Positions 23,846 to 41,140 of a DNA stretch of 64,000 bases are shown here, one piece after another; position 1 is the stretch's first letter, and each line of letters opens with the position of its first letter. The DNA is from Brugia malayi (taxonomy: Eukaryota > Nematoda > Chromadorea > Rhabditida > Onchocercidae). Under the pieces are notes generated by a model. That model was not told the DNA's origin. It searched no databases and saw nothing but the letters and a program-made list of their open reading frames with translations. The stretch spans positions 9,210,649 through 9,274,648 of the forward strand of contig NW_025062477.1 of assembly GCF_000002995.4 (NCBI RefSeq), in the 5' to 3' direction. The position numbers and the translations under genes were made by a program.

Positions 23846-26664
23846 ATGGAACGAAAAGAAGATGGAGAGGAAAAGAAAAATGAAGAAGTAAGTGATCGAA
23901 GTCCTGCTCAAAAATATGATCTGTATGTCCTCTCCGATGAACTAAGTGATAAACTTAAATTGTTAAACTATGAAGAAGATTATGCAAAATTAGCTCCAAG
24001 CTACAGGACTGTTTCTAGGTAAAATTCTTCTTGTAATAATGAAGTGATTAGATGCAATTAATTATGTAATAGTTAGATGTTTTGATCGTTCAAGAAAAAA
24101 TAATTTTGAATAAATGGAACCATTTCCATACGTTTTATTTCTGGAATAGTAAGGGTCAACTTTTGAAAACAAAGTGAAAATTACTTTATCTATAGAGTAG
24201 AAATTGACCTGTGATATCACATTGTTGTTGACGCAATCTGAAAAGATGTTCTATCCAAATTGTTATTTATTCTTTGTCATTAATTAAGTAAAAGTTACCA
24301 ATCAATATTTTTTTGTTGGCCTATTTGGAATTTAAAATTTTCAAGTTAACTAAGTAATTCTAGTTAGTAGGTTCTTTTATAGAGAGTATTTTGTGGCAAG
24401 TACAAATATTGGTGAGCAATTTTTTATTTTCACTACACTATCCGCGTGGCTCATCCAGAAATCTATCGATCCGACATTCATAATCCCGCAAGAGGTATCT
24501 TCAAATTGCCATTACTCATCTTCTTAACCTAGTTACATTAACACAAAGCGTCCGATGACATTGCAGTTTGATGACCCCAATGGGACAATCTCAAGTATTC
24601 TCAGTGCATTGCGAAGTAAGAATGTTTCTGTTGCTTTTGCACCAAATAAACTAAAAACTGGCGCTGGTGAGCAATGCTTGTACGTGTTGGACAAACTCGC
24701 TGATTTTGCACTTATTGCCGGGCAATTCTGTTGGACCAAGTAATCTTTGATCTGATCTATTTATTAATCCGTTCATTCAAGAATTCCTATAACCGGAACT
24801 AATAAATAAATCCAACTTTGTTGGAAAAGAAAAAGTCCTGACTGGTTATTTGTCTAGTCAAACGTTGTAGTTACAGGGCGAACCCAGTGCCACAAGATGA
24901 TGAAGGAATGGATGAAGCAGTTGATCGGATTGAAATTACAGCTGAAGAGGTAAGAAATCGATCTTTAAATGTCAGCACTGCGCCATATTATCACATGTAA
25001 AACTTAAATTTGTTGCTATTTAAAATATCATTTTGCTTTATCTTAAGGTTTATCTGTAATTTAAGAGCTTTGAGTAAAGTTCAAAATTTGCTCACACAAA
25101 CTCAATTACTGAATAGTTGAAAGAAATTTTAGTTCGATGAGGCCGAACAGATGGATGTTGCTGATGATGATGATAACGAAATTGTGATGGATCTGAAAGC
25201 CATACCATCTTCAAGAATTACTGGTGGAGAAAGTGTAAAACTTTATTGAACATTTCTCGAAGATTGCAACATAGTATGTGATTTTTTTTCTAATTTTAAT
25301 TATGCCGATTTTCAGCAACAGCCTTTAGATGGTATCCTCCATAGCGATACAAATGTGAATTTTTGGAAACTTGAAGTTGAACGAATAGCACCACGTCTTA
25401 AAGTTACCTTCGAGCAAGATTCAAAAGTATGGTGTAATTCGAACTTAAAAATTTACTTCTAACCTTCGAATACTTTTCCAAAAAAAAAAAAAAAAAAACA
25501 AGAAACAAAATTTCCCATTTGAAAAAAAATGATGGTGACAAAATATTCCAATAAAAAATAGGACAAAAAACTTCAAAAAATTGAAATTTCAACAAGAAAA
25601 TTCTACGCAACTTCATCAACAAACATATCAAGTGATATTCAAAATGAAGTAGCGAAAAATACATTATTTAACTTGCATATGTAGAATTATTTAGGACTGG
25701 AGAATGCATTTGGGACGAATACGGTTCTTACAGAAAACAGTAACGGAATTGTTGAATACGACAGAGCCTCACTTGAAGAGTATTTCTAATGAGCTCGATA
25801 AAACAATGGAACGAATTATTAGTAGGTAGGAATCGGTTCATGCATCTTATTGCTTTTTTGAAGTTCTATTTGCATCAAAACTTCATTTACAGGGAGAAAC
25901 ATTTCAACAGTCAACTGGAACCTGTGTTGACCAAATTTTATCATGCTAAAGAGAGAATGACTGAAGTAGAAGAAAAATACAAGTAATCTTTATATCTCGT
26001 GGCATTCTATAAGTTCTTATCAAAAAAATTGGCCTTAATATTATGTGAAGGTTTATTTATTTGAACAGGGAAATCAGTAGTGGTATTTTGGAGCGTACTC
26101 AAAAATTGCAACGTGTCAATGATGAACTGGAACAAATCAAGCAACAAATTGACGAGAAAAGTCTCCGAAATAGTGATGCAGGTAGTTTTATTGTTTCTTC
26201 AGCCAGTTAGCATCTAGCTTTGACTGATAGAAATTGTACTTTTCATTTCCATTCCTACTGATTACTTTTACCAGTTTTCACTGCACATTGATTACTCATC
26301 GATATTATAATAAACTGATAGTCTCTTAACGCTGTGGAACGTATTTTTCTCGAAGTTCCAAGTTAAAACATTACAATTTGTTTGGCGCTGACTGATTTTT
26401 AAATTGACAAGAAACAAAAAAAAAATTTTATGAAAGAAAATTTCGGGATCTGTTTTTTATATTCCTTTTTAAAAAAGGCATTTCTTCCCATTCGATAGAC
26501 TATTTGCAGCCCCGATGCTGAAGTTAAAGCATGCTCTGCAAAAGATGGAATCAGAAATCCTCACAATGAATGTTCAGATCAGTGTCATGGAACAGTCTCT
26601 CTTACAAAGCCAACTTAAAAATCGAGCCGCATATAACGCTCATTTACAGGATTTGTATATTTAA
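23846..26664 (+). CDS. che-13: Intraflagellar transport protein IFT57 (CHE-13)
   Basis: Ten exons join in phase: 23846-24018, 24383-24494, 24549-24739, 24877-24949, 25133-25234, 25316-25426, 25695-25825, 25893-25982, 26069-26181 and 26510-26664 (1251 nt, 416 aa, close to the usual family length). The N-terminal globular part carries IFT57 hallmarks: LKLLNYEEDY, GEQFFIFTTLSAWLI, FDDPNGTISSILSALRSK and KLKTGAGEQCLYVLDKLAD. An acidic linker (DDDDNEIVMDL) follows, then a conserved VNFWKLEVERIAPRLK block and a C-terminal coiled coil (residues ~270-410). IFT57 is a peripheral subunit of IFT-B and is needed to build sensory cilia; in C. elegans it is CHE-13. The exon 3 acceptor (ACAAAG) is non-ideal but fixed by phase and conservation. 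Confidence 0.93.
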
Positions 26665-27639
26665 TTGCAAAATATTTCTTTTAAACTCGAATCTATTTGA
26701 TATTATTTGAAATGGAATTGATATAAAGCGAAGATTTAATTGAAATGCCAGCAAAATCAAGTTCAAAAAGTTATCTTTATTTTTTGCGTTTTGGTAACGT
26801 GAAGAATGGTGAATCGACCAGAAAAACGCTCAGTATGGGCTCGATTTTTTTTTTTTTTGTTTGCGATATTAATAAGTGGTTAAAAATAGAATTTGTATGA
26901 AATACATAATACAATACTTCCAGAAAAGCAGGAGATGTTTACTGTTTGCATTAAATGTGATTTTATACAGATGACAAAGTGCAATGATTGCTATACAGAT
27001 AACGAAATACATGTATGGTAATAGAGATAACTGAAGTACAGATGTTTGTTATATAAATAACAAGGTATATGGATTGTTAAACAAATAACATATGAGTTTA
27101 CATTAAATGCTTTGTTTAAATATCGGCTAATCTTTTATAAATAATTTCATAAGTATTATAAGAGAATCCTTCAAAGAAGGGAAATCAAGACATAGATTTT
27201 AAAAAAATTTTCAGTAATTTTCTTACAAAAAAAAAATTCTTCCAGTAATTAAAATGACTGAATTCATTTGTTCTTATTGCGCGCGGCAGTTATGTGTCGA
27301 AAACTCGACAGAAATTAGCAACTTTGGAGAGCCGGAAAAGCTATTACCTCACTATTTCTATCAATTCCTTTTATTTCCTGAAACAACAAAAATGTTGCAG
27401 TGTATTTCATCGGATAAATCGAGCATTTCGGTTACCAATTGGTAGAAGTTTCAAAATATGCATTAATAAACAATCAAAAAATTTATTAACTATGCAAAAA
27501 AGATAAAAACTATGGATATCGTTTGGAGATTTTTCTCAAAGAACTCTTTGACATTACACTGAAGGAGTGAGATTTGGAACTAATTTCAAATAGAAGTGGA
27601 CAAAGGTGACTTAGACCTTAAATGATTTTAAACTTTAAC

Positions 27640-27702
27640 CACCTTAATTTCATTTTTCTCTAAAAACTAACTTTATTTGGTAATAATACAAATTAAAAAT
27701 GA
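27640..27702. repeat. Diverged interspersed repeat, unit 1
   Basis: It shares TTAATTTCATTTTTC and AACTTTATTTGGTAATAAT with 28484-28545, and AATTAAAAATGA(C/T)TTAAGT with 27958-28006. Confidence 0.55.
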
Positions 27703-27957
27703 CTTAAGTTTCATAGGTAGCACCTCTTTAATAGTTATGGAAAAGATTTCGAAAAAGTTAATATCGAAATACTGATCACATGGCAAAAATAAATTTACTG
27801 ACATAATTTGATAATTTTCAATTAAATATTGTGGATGTAAATAAATCAGACTTCAGTTCTGCATATAACGTGAGTTTTGTAGTTGTAATTGGAACCTTAA
27901 AAAAATTATATTGAATGATAAAAAAGCTTCAAAGTTGAAATTCATTTAGATTATTGG

Positions 27958-28006
27958 GTCACCCCAAACTTTGTTTGATAATTATATTAATTAAAAATGA
28001 TTTAAG
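27958..28006. repeat. Diverged interspersed repeat, unit 2
   Basis: It contains AACTTTGTTTGATAATTAT and AATTAAAAATGATTTAAGT, matching parts of units 1 and 3. Confidence 0.5.
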
Positions 28007-28028
28007 TCTTGTCCACAATTTCTTTCAG

Positions 28029-29598
28029 ATTGAGACATGATGAGAGGGTTATTTCTGCTTGGTTCTTTTCTTCTCGGTATTTCAAACTTGGGTAATCAAA
28101 CTCTTATTTAAATAAATGGTTTATACAACAACGCACTAAGCAACTAGAATTTCAAAAAAATAATTTTAGTGGCGATACCAGTAGCAGAGATAGACTATCC
28201 CACAAACTGACCCCGTCCAAACAAATTTACACGGATAATTTCAGTGTTAAAAACTATGCTTTAGCAGGCAAAGGTCATAAGAATTGCATCGCCTCGGTAC
28301 GTACATTGGCTAGCGCAGATAAAGCATGTCTGATAGTATGTAATCACTTTCAACCGTTTTCTCCAGTGGTGAGTAATTTAATGGATTTAACTGACGTCAC
28401 TTTTGTAATTAAGAAATAAACCTTAAAGAAATTTAAGTTGAAATGACAATAAGAATTTAAAATAAAATTCTTTGGAAATATGGGATCACTTTGATTTCAT
28501 TTTTCCCCCAAAATCAACTTTGTTTAATAATAATATCAACTTAGTTTATTCTCATACAAATTACAGTTTACACTTCCGGTATAAATTAATATATAAGTCT
28601 GTACCACGAAGGAAGTGATCCCAACATTATAATGGGCACGCCAAGGGAAGATAATACAAGGATTCGGATCTTTCCGAAAATTAACAAAACCATCAACTGG
28701 AAAAAAGAATATATTTCATATCCTTTAGCCTGTTATACTTCCCACCGACTCAGCTTAAAGTGATTATAAATTTCATCTTTAGAAGAACATGGAGAATGTT
28801 ATTCATATCACTAAAATAGTTAAACAGCTTACTTTAATCTCACAACCATGTTCTTAAATATCACAGATGTATCTAATCGTTATTGTTTATTTCGTGATAA
28901 TGATGTTAACCAGCTCATTAATTTTAAAAATGCTAACTACAATAAACAAAAGCCCTATTATTTATTTAATTCAAACTATAAAAACTATACAAATCATAAA
29001 AAACAAAAGAAGTTATTTCTAAATAAAATCTCGCTTAAATTTACACAAATTCGTATAATTTTTTTGCAAAATCTCACAGACATACTTAAGAATTTGAAAA
29101 AAAATGTACCCCATTATGATTATGAAATCACCTACCACATCGAGAATAATACGGCTTCGTTAACTTCATTTTACTGTTGACTTTGAAGAAAAAACCGTTT
29201 TTTCTAGTATTTTTTTCTTCAGCAAATACTTTAATAGCATATAATGACTTTCAAGCCAGTAAAATAACCATAAACTGCTATAAGAAAGGGCAATCACACT
29301 TGATACATTTTACAACTAATGATTGGTATTTGTTCTTAGACAAAACGTAGATGGCCAAATCGCGAGAATATTTGATGCTGAAGAAGCAAATAGCGGAGGT
29401 GAGGTACGGCCAAATGTACTAATCGTTTGTCCAAAAACCGGATATCTGCAAACATTAAATAAAATTTTAAGAAAAATCATAATGGAAAATATTGCAGGAG
29501 GAAAAACGCAAACTGTACAAATAGATATAGCTACTGGCAGTCTATCTCTACAAAATGCTAACCGGTTGAAAACCATAATAAAGTATCGAGTTCTGTAA
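28029..29598 (+). CDS. Uncertain multi-exon gene, possible doublecortin-like C-terminus
   Basis: Exons with good splice signals are 28029-28091 and 28170-28335 (joined in phase 2 as ...RYFKLG/GDTSSRDRLSHKL...). A frame at about 28600-28756 (SDPNIIMGTPREDNTRIRIF) ends at a phase-2 donor that fits exon 29340-29598, which ends in a TAA. The last exon reads ARIFDAEEANSGGEVRPN...TLNKILRKI and loosely resembles a doublecortin (DCX) ubiquitin-like fold, which binds microtubules. The link between exons 28170-28335 and 28600-28756 does not close in phase, so part of the model is missing or wrong. No start codon is established. An AT-rich 110-codon frame at 28848-29180 may belong here or be chance. Confidence 0.35.
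28484..28545. repeat. Diverged interspersed repeat, unit 3
   Basis: It matches unit 1 (TGATTTCATTTTTC, ATCAACTTTGTTTAATAATA) and lies in an apparent intron of the uncertain gene at 28.0-29.6 kb. Confidence 0.5.
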
Positions 29599-29615
29599 AA
29601 TTTTTGGAAATAGAA

Positions 29616-32446
29616 CTAAAAAAATAGAAACAGAAACCTTGCTTTAGAATTAACAGAAATGCTTTCCGTAAGAGGTGCAGACAATTCGTTTGCAGCACTT
29701 CCGAAAGGCTCTGAATCGAACTGTAGAGGCGTCAAAAGATGGGAAGATGTATTGCTAGTCACAATAGTACCGTCTTGTTGCTGCGCATTAATTGTCCGGT
29801 TTCCGTATTTAACCATTGTCCGAATGAAGCGAAGCAAACATAAGTGCAAGACGTACTGGAAACCAAGTGCACCAACACCCTGAAAATCATCCTTAATGAA
29901 ATTTATAATTCACAACTAAAGTTTACGAGAAAAAGATAAAAATGGGCAACGATAATATTTCACAATTAAAAAATAATGTTAACAGCACATTCGTACACCA
30001 AGCACGTCATAACAATTTGAGAATGCTGATGTATAGGATGTTTTCTCAATTTAACATAAATTTGAAGTCAGCTAATTTACCATGAAATTCAAAAAAATTT
30101 CAAATTGAACATACCGCATAAAGAGACCAGAAACTCTCGCGATTTATGATTGTCCTGATACAATCAAAAAATCCAACATATTTTGCTGTTATTGAGATAG
30201 CCGTGACACCATTATCCAGATTGTCTATTAATGTTCGTGTCCCTAAAATTTCAGCTTCAGTGGATTCTGGAAGTCATTTCTTCGGGCTTTTTTTTTTTTT
30301 TTCGGAATCTTACCCTGAATATAAAGACGATGAAGTACTGTCTCGAATGGATATAAAGAGAAATCAGCTAGCATTTGTGACGTCAAAGTTGCAAATATCT
30401 GCGGAAAATATTGATCAAAAGCAGTTTTTTCATGCAATGGTTTTCGATTCTAAAATTATTTCCTCCGTAAATAATACCCAACGTATTTTCATATTCTGAT
30501 CTTTTTCTAAATTTATAAACGAATAAGAGCTCAATTTATTTCTTTCGCCAAATGAAATGTCAGAAAAATTCAAGTATAGAATACACTTACAACATATCGT
30601 TTAGCCAAAACATATATCCAATCAAATAAACCGATTGTTATCAAATAGTGCGACGTGAATAAACAAGTTGTCGGTATTAAGAGATATAATAATGAAAAAC
30701 GTTTACTGTTATCTCTTGGCCCGATAAAATCAAATCGCAAACGACTTATTCCATTTATCACTACATCCATTACGCGGAACTCATCACAGCGACCACTTTC
30801 GCTCTATAAAGTTAGTTTAACACCACAACCTTACCAGTTCCAATCAGACAGTCCAAAAAGTGATTTCTATCACTATCATATATACCAGGAACGAATAAAG
30901 ATAGATTTCTATTTGGTCATTCAATCTCGCCACCAAAATTTCAGAAGACGAACAAAATCTGAACCGTATAGCAGATTAAAACAATGCTAGTGTGGAGTTT
31001 TTTTCTTCAAATATTTGGAAATAATGTCGTACCTTTTATCTATATTAATAATCAAAAAAAAAAAATTTCTTCTTAAGCTTTCCCTTTGAAATTAATTTAT
31101 TTACCCTGACAGTTTCGATGAAAGATGACACAATAAATGGAGTCATGCAAACTGCAGTTGAGCTGAAAAAAATAAACACCGCTTTAAGTATTCTTCAAGA
31201 AGTAAAATAGTAACAAATTGTAATGCAGAGTACTTACGCTTTTAAAATAAGGTGGTGACAATATTTCTTAAAGCTTCCGTGCTTTACATAATGCCTGAAA
31301 TTACCCTAATTTTTAGCATAGAACCAATACCAGAGTCAAATATTAAAAAAAAAAAAATCTTACTGATAAAAAACAAACCGTGGAAGACCAAATATATCAG
31401 CGAGTAATATTTCTCCAACAATAGATAATCCCCAAAGAACACCTGAACCAATAGCACCTTTCCATAAAGTCAGAAGTCCCTGAATTTATGGAGTTTTGCC
31501 GTTTGTTGTGTTTGTAGAGTCAAAATTGATTTCAAACAATTTAATAACTTTAAACAAAAGTGCATAAATGCTTTTACCCGCAGGAAAGCAGCAATAACGC
31601 TACAACATTACCATTACAATGAATTATTAAGAGGTAAGTTGAATAATATGTTTCACTAACTTCGCAACTAACTACTTTATAAACAACAGGAATTAAAGTA
31701 AAGGGTGTAAGATGAAGCGATCTGGCGAATTGATGAACTTGACACTGCCGTCTCAAAACTGTACATGGATGACTTATAAGTATTTTCGTGACCAAACTGA
31801 AAAGTATCGTCATAAAATGAATTCGTAATATCTACACAAAATGAAAAAAAGCATTGATAATAAAAGATCTTAACAGTAAAGGTTCTTAAAATTTATTTTG
31901 ATAAAGACTTAGTGATGCCAATAGACACGTTAGCCATCGGATTATGCGGTTTTCGTGGCGATGATGCGTTTTCATTAGTTGGTTTAGAGAGTACTGCTGG
32001 TGTCGTAAAACCAGATCGAAAAGATGCATTTGCCGCGACTGGATCTATCAATTGATCATCTTCAAACGAGCCAGGATATGGTGCTAAAGCACTACAAACA
32101 GTAAATTTCTTTGTAAAAATACAAAAAGCTGTTTTAAAGAAAAGTTGGGAAATCAGAAATTCGGGAATTCAAAATATATTTATTTTGATTAAACAGAATG
32201 TGTTACAGACTAACTGCAAATATTGAGAACCAAAGAATAAGAGTAGAAAGCAACAAAATTCAGAGACTCTGTTTCAGTTATAATTCATTTTTTTTATGTT
32301 AAAACTTATTGCTTATATTGGTTACGGTTGTACTCGCAAAATCAAAAACGGATTTTGCATTCGTTTCTGTGCCAAGTTCATAGCTAATCTTTCTTGATGA
32401 AGTATAAAAGAGAAAATAAACCATTCGGTCGAAATTTGTGATGCAT
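29616..32446 (-). CDS. SLC25A46: SLC25A46 orthologue (outer-membrane mitochondrial carrier-like)
   Basis: Nine minus-strand exons close in phase: 32422-32446, 31909-32083, 31676-31796, 31379-31479, 31105-31162, 30591-30803, 30314-30449, 30115-30242 and 29616-29879 (1221 nt, 406 aa; human is about 418). Diagnostic blocks are HPCTVLRRQCQV, LHLTPFTLIPVVYK, LWKGAIGSGV, SSFIETVR, ADFSLYPFETVLHRLYIQG and GTRTLIDN. SLC25A46 is a degenerate SLC25 carrier of the outer mitochondrial membrane that shapes mitochondria and lipid transfer rather than acting as a classical transporter. The tiny first exon (MHHKFRPN) is inferred from phase. A 22-nt putative exon near 31577-31598 does not fit the phase and was left out. 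The last exon adds a hydrophilic tail of ~65 residues past where vertebrate proteins end. The stop lies 17 bp from that of the convergent gene. Confidence 0.9.
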
Positions 32447-32852
32447 TACAGCAGCATTTGTTGGTTGCATGTCTCGAAAATAGTTAACTGACATTTCACT
32501 TCGTTACGACGATAGTTTTCATCATTAAATTGCTAGCACATCTTAAAAAAATTATTTCTAACTTGCTAATATCTCATCAAGTGCAAAATGAAGTGTGTCA
32601 GAATTGGAGAATATGGAGCAAAAACTGGTGCCATTAACGAGTGAAAATGATCTACCGTTTACAACAATTGCACCTTTTTAAATTCACTGACCGAAATCAA
32701 TCAGTTAGTCTGATAATTACAGTTACGGGATGGGAATCAGTCCAATTAAAAAGAAAATCTGCCAAGATTTGTCAATAAAATCCACTTCTTCCAACTAAGC
32801 ATACCAATTTATTGGCAGTATCACCAGTACACCACAAATTGGTCCACTTGCA
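32447..32852. promoter_or_regulatory. Short divergent spacer (likely bidirectional promoter)
   Basis: About 400 bp separate the SLC25A46 start codon on the minus strand from the first candidate plus-strand exon of the spg-7 locus. Promoters for both directions would have to lie here. No specific motif is claimed. Confidence 0.4.
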
Positions 32853-33175
32853 ATGCACTCCGTTTCGGACGAGTCACACAATTTGCAGTTTGACGGATCG
32901 GACAGAGAAAGAGGATTAGGTAGAACGGTTGGTATTATCAAGTATTGATTATTTGCAGCTGGTGGATGTCCAAGTTTTGAAGTTATTTGGTGACAGCATC
33001 TTCTGCAAGCGTTATTGTCACATGTGATGAGAATCAGCTCAATTACATACTCGGTTTAGATATGATACGTTTGGAACGTCGCCTCATCGATACATTAAAT
33101 CGATTACGATGTAAAGTCCATGAAAGAGGATGCGCGCAGTTCAAAACATCACTGACTAACACTCCATTTCAGAAG
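32853..33175 (+). CDS. 5' exons of unassigned or spg-7-linked gene
   Basis: Two exons join in phase 1: 32853-32919 (MHSVSDESHNLQFDG...) and 32997-33175, ending CAG AAG|GTTAAT. The second encodes CDENQLNYILGLDMIRLERR, then a Cys-containing helix (CKVHERGCAQFKTSL). By eye the first block lines up without gaps to the start of MIX23/CCDC58, a small mitochondrial cysteine protein, but the rest of that family is not found. They may be a separate small gene upstream of spg-7 in an operon, or alternative 5' exons of spg-7. The acidic N-terminus does not look like a mitochondrial presequence. Confidence 0.4.
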
Positions 33176-33345
33176 GTTAATTTAGCGATTTCTTTTCATA
33201 TTATAAATTGGTGCAGTTAAATGCTAAGTAAGATTATGATGTGACCAAAAGAAATTTCATTTCTTGATCAGGTTGGGCTATCTTGACTGCAAACATTTTC
33301 TTACATTATTCATTTTGAATTTATAAACTTCAAAATTTAATAGTC

Positions 33346-39093
<5,748 letters not shown>

Positions 39094-39891
39094 AATTAAA
39101 ATCTTTGTATTTTAGGATCTTGGTGCAGTTTTTGAATTACTATTCTTCCATCTTATGTTCTTTTTTTTTTCATATTTGGGGCCAAATATGACTTTTTAAA
39201 TTGATTTGCTCATTTTGGGGAATACTGCCGATAAGATTTCCATTGTTACGAAATTATATATTTGGTTTCTTCCACTTAAGTATGAACATTTTGTAAGACT
39301 GATGGTTGTTGTTTTTCCATCATCAAACATAATTTGTTCTGTGATGTGCGCACTTGTAAATTTCCAAAATTTTTAAAGTTTTTCTTTTATAATTTAAAAA
39401 ATGTCATCTAGGGTGGAGTGATAAATTTTAGGGTTGACCACTGATTTAATTCACCATTTACAAAATTTAGTTACAATTTCCTCTTTCGCACGAATTTCAA
39501 AACGGATAAAGTTGAATTCAATTATTCGATTGTTTGGTCTTTGTCGGTTCCGCAATTGTTTTCATATTTTGATGAGAAGCATATGCAGTTTCCGAATGTT
39601 GCGTTTGAGTGTTTTTTGCTCTCTGTGCAAATTTTGATAGTTACGATAAAAGTTTCGAACTGGGGTTATTTTTTATTTATTTCTGTTGCTCTCAAACTGC
39701 AGGCAGATTATACTTTCAAATTGTGCAAGGGCTTTTTGCTAGTGGAATGATCGCATTGCTGGATAATTCTTAATCCAATATTTTGTTAATACGTAGTATG
39801 TGCTGCACTCGTTTTATATTCACTGATTAATTGGGTTCCACTTTATACTTCTTGATTTACAATCAAATTCATAGCACTATCGGTTTAGACG

Positions 39892-41140
39892 ATGTCACGA
39901 AGCAATCGTGTAGGGAGTCGAGGTGGAGCTTCCTCTGGTTTACGAGCGGTTGCAAACGCACTGGGCATTGCCCGACATGAAATGAGTGCATATACAAAAG
40001 TGGTGATGGAGTCACAACCTATTTATCCTGCAAGTTCTAAATGCATTTCCCAGTTCGCCCCACAAGTTCTGAAGGAACAGTCGTTGTGCCTATATAATAT
40101 AGGTAGATAAGATTACTAGTAACTGGCTTTCATTTTTTGTCATGATGTTTGTTATAACCTACATTTTAAAATTAATAATGATTTACAATAGCGAATGCTC
40201 ATGACACTGCATTTTTAGTCGGTTTCGCAAATTGTTTTGCCACTCGAGAAAACAGATGAACTGCAATACATGGCTGAATTACGACAAGAATTGCTCACTC
40301 GGTTTCACGAATCGTCTTTTCATTTCGATGTAGAGGAGCGGGATTCTGAATTTAGACGGTATACGGACAAGTATAGAGAAACCGAAAAGGAAGAACTTCG
40401 ACCGGGTTATCAATACTTTCAAACATTTTCCTCATAATCTTAAAATCTTAATTTTGTTTTTTAAATATTTTCATTTTTAGGAAAATAAAGCATCGAGATT
40501 TAGTTTTAACTCTTTCCTTGAACTGGTTCTGAGATCACTCTTTGACTTTTATTTCTTTTGTTTTTTTTGTTTTTTTTTTTTGAACCCATAAAAAAGATGA
40601 CAGGAGAAATCCTGCGGCCACTGGATTTAACTCTGTTCAGATTGGTCACGACTTCCAGAAGAATTATGCTGGAAGAAAAAAACTGACGAACAAGTTAAAA
40701 AGAAACGGAGGATAACTGATAAAGGAGCCGATGAAGTTGTTGAAAAACTGTCGAAACTTGAGGAGAATGAAAAATTAGGTTGTCTTGAAATTGAAACCCA
40801 GGAAACTATTGATGAAAATGATGAAGAAAGCGAAAAAGAGGAACAAAACAACGAAAATGAACAGGTTAGTGATTTAAACTTCGCTGTCTTGCTGTGGCTT
40901 TTGTGGACTTAAGAAATGCTATTTATTTTTAAAGTGTAGAGCCAGGTTTTTGTTCAAGTTTTTTTTTTTTTTAATGAGATTTTTCTTTTACATAAATTTT
41001 ACGATGTTACTTAGGAAGCATTATCGGACGATGATTATCAAGAAGAAGATAATGATTATATTCATTCCTATTTCGATAATGGTGAAAATTACGGTGATAT
41101 TGGCTCAGATGATAATTTAGATGAAGACAATGCTTTCTAA
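39892..41140 (+). CDS. POLR3G: RNA polymerase III subunit RPC7 (POLR3G/RPC31)
   Basis: Four exons: 39892-40029, 40219-40405, 40641-40864 and 41015-41140 (675 nt, 224 aa; human 223). Blocks matching RPC7 are QPIYP...LPLEKTDELQYMAELRQEL, EELRPDWSRLPEEL, a basic KKKRR stretch, and the acidic tail NDYIHSYFDNGENYGD...SDDNLDEDN, typical of the family. RPC7 joins RPC3 and RPC6 in the Pol III subcomplex that recruits the enzyme to promoters. Exon 1 appears to end CCT|GCAAGT (a GC donor), which makes the link to exon 2 align without gaps to the human protein. The only GT alternative (donor after 40065) would insert 12 residues. Confidence 0.9.

Larger units (their letters stand above)
26665..28028. 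other. Intergenic, no confident gene
   Basis: Short overlapping plus-strand frames at 27254-27506 follow a possible acceptor (TTCTTCCAG) and could contain a small exon of the next gene, but neither frame gives a recognisable product. AT-rich repeats begin near 27640. Confidence 0.4.

Noticed and set aside
28038..28091. Signal-peptide-like start MMRGLFLLGSFLLGIS
   Set aside because: Joined to the next exon in that frame it stops after about 13 residues. The alternative frame stays open through both exons.
29316..29576. Minus-strand 86-codon frame beyond the SLC25A46 stop
   Set aside because: It lies downstream of an in-frame stop with no supporting acceptor, and mirrors the better plus-strand exon.
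31577..31598. 22-nt putative exon (VIAAFLR) in SLC25A46
   Set aside because: It has splice-like ends but needs phase 2 upstream, where only phase 0 and 1 donors exist. Leaving it out gives a clean 406-aa frame.
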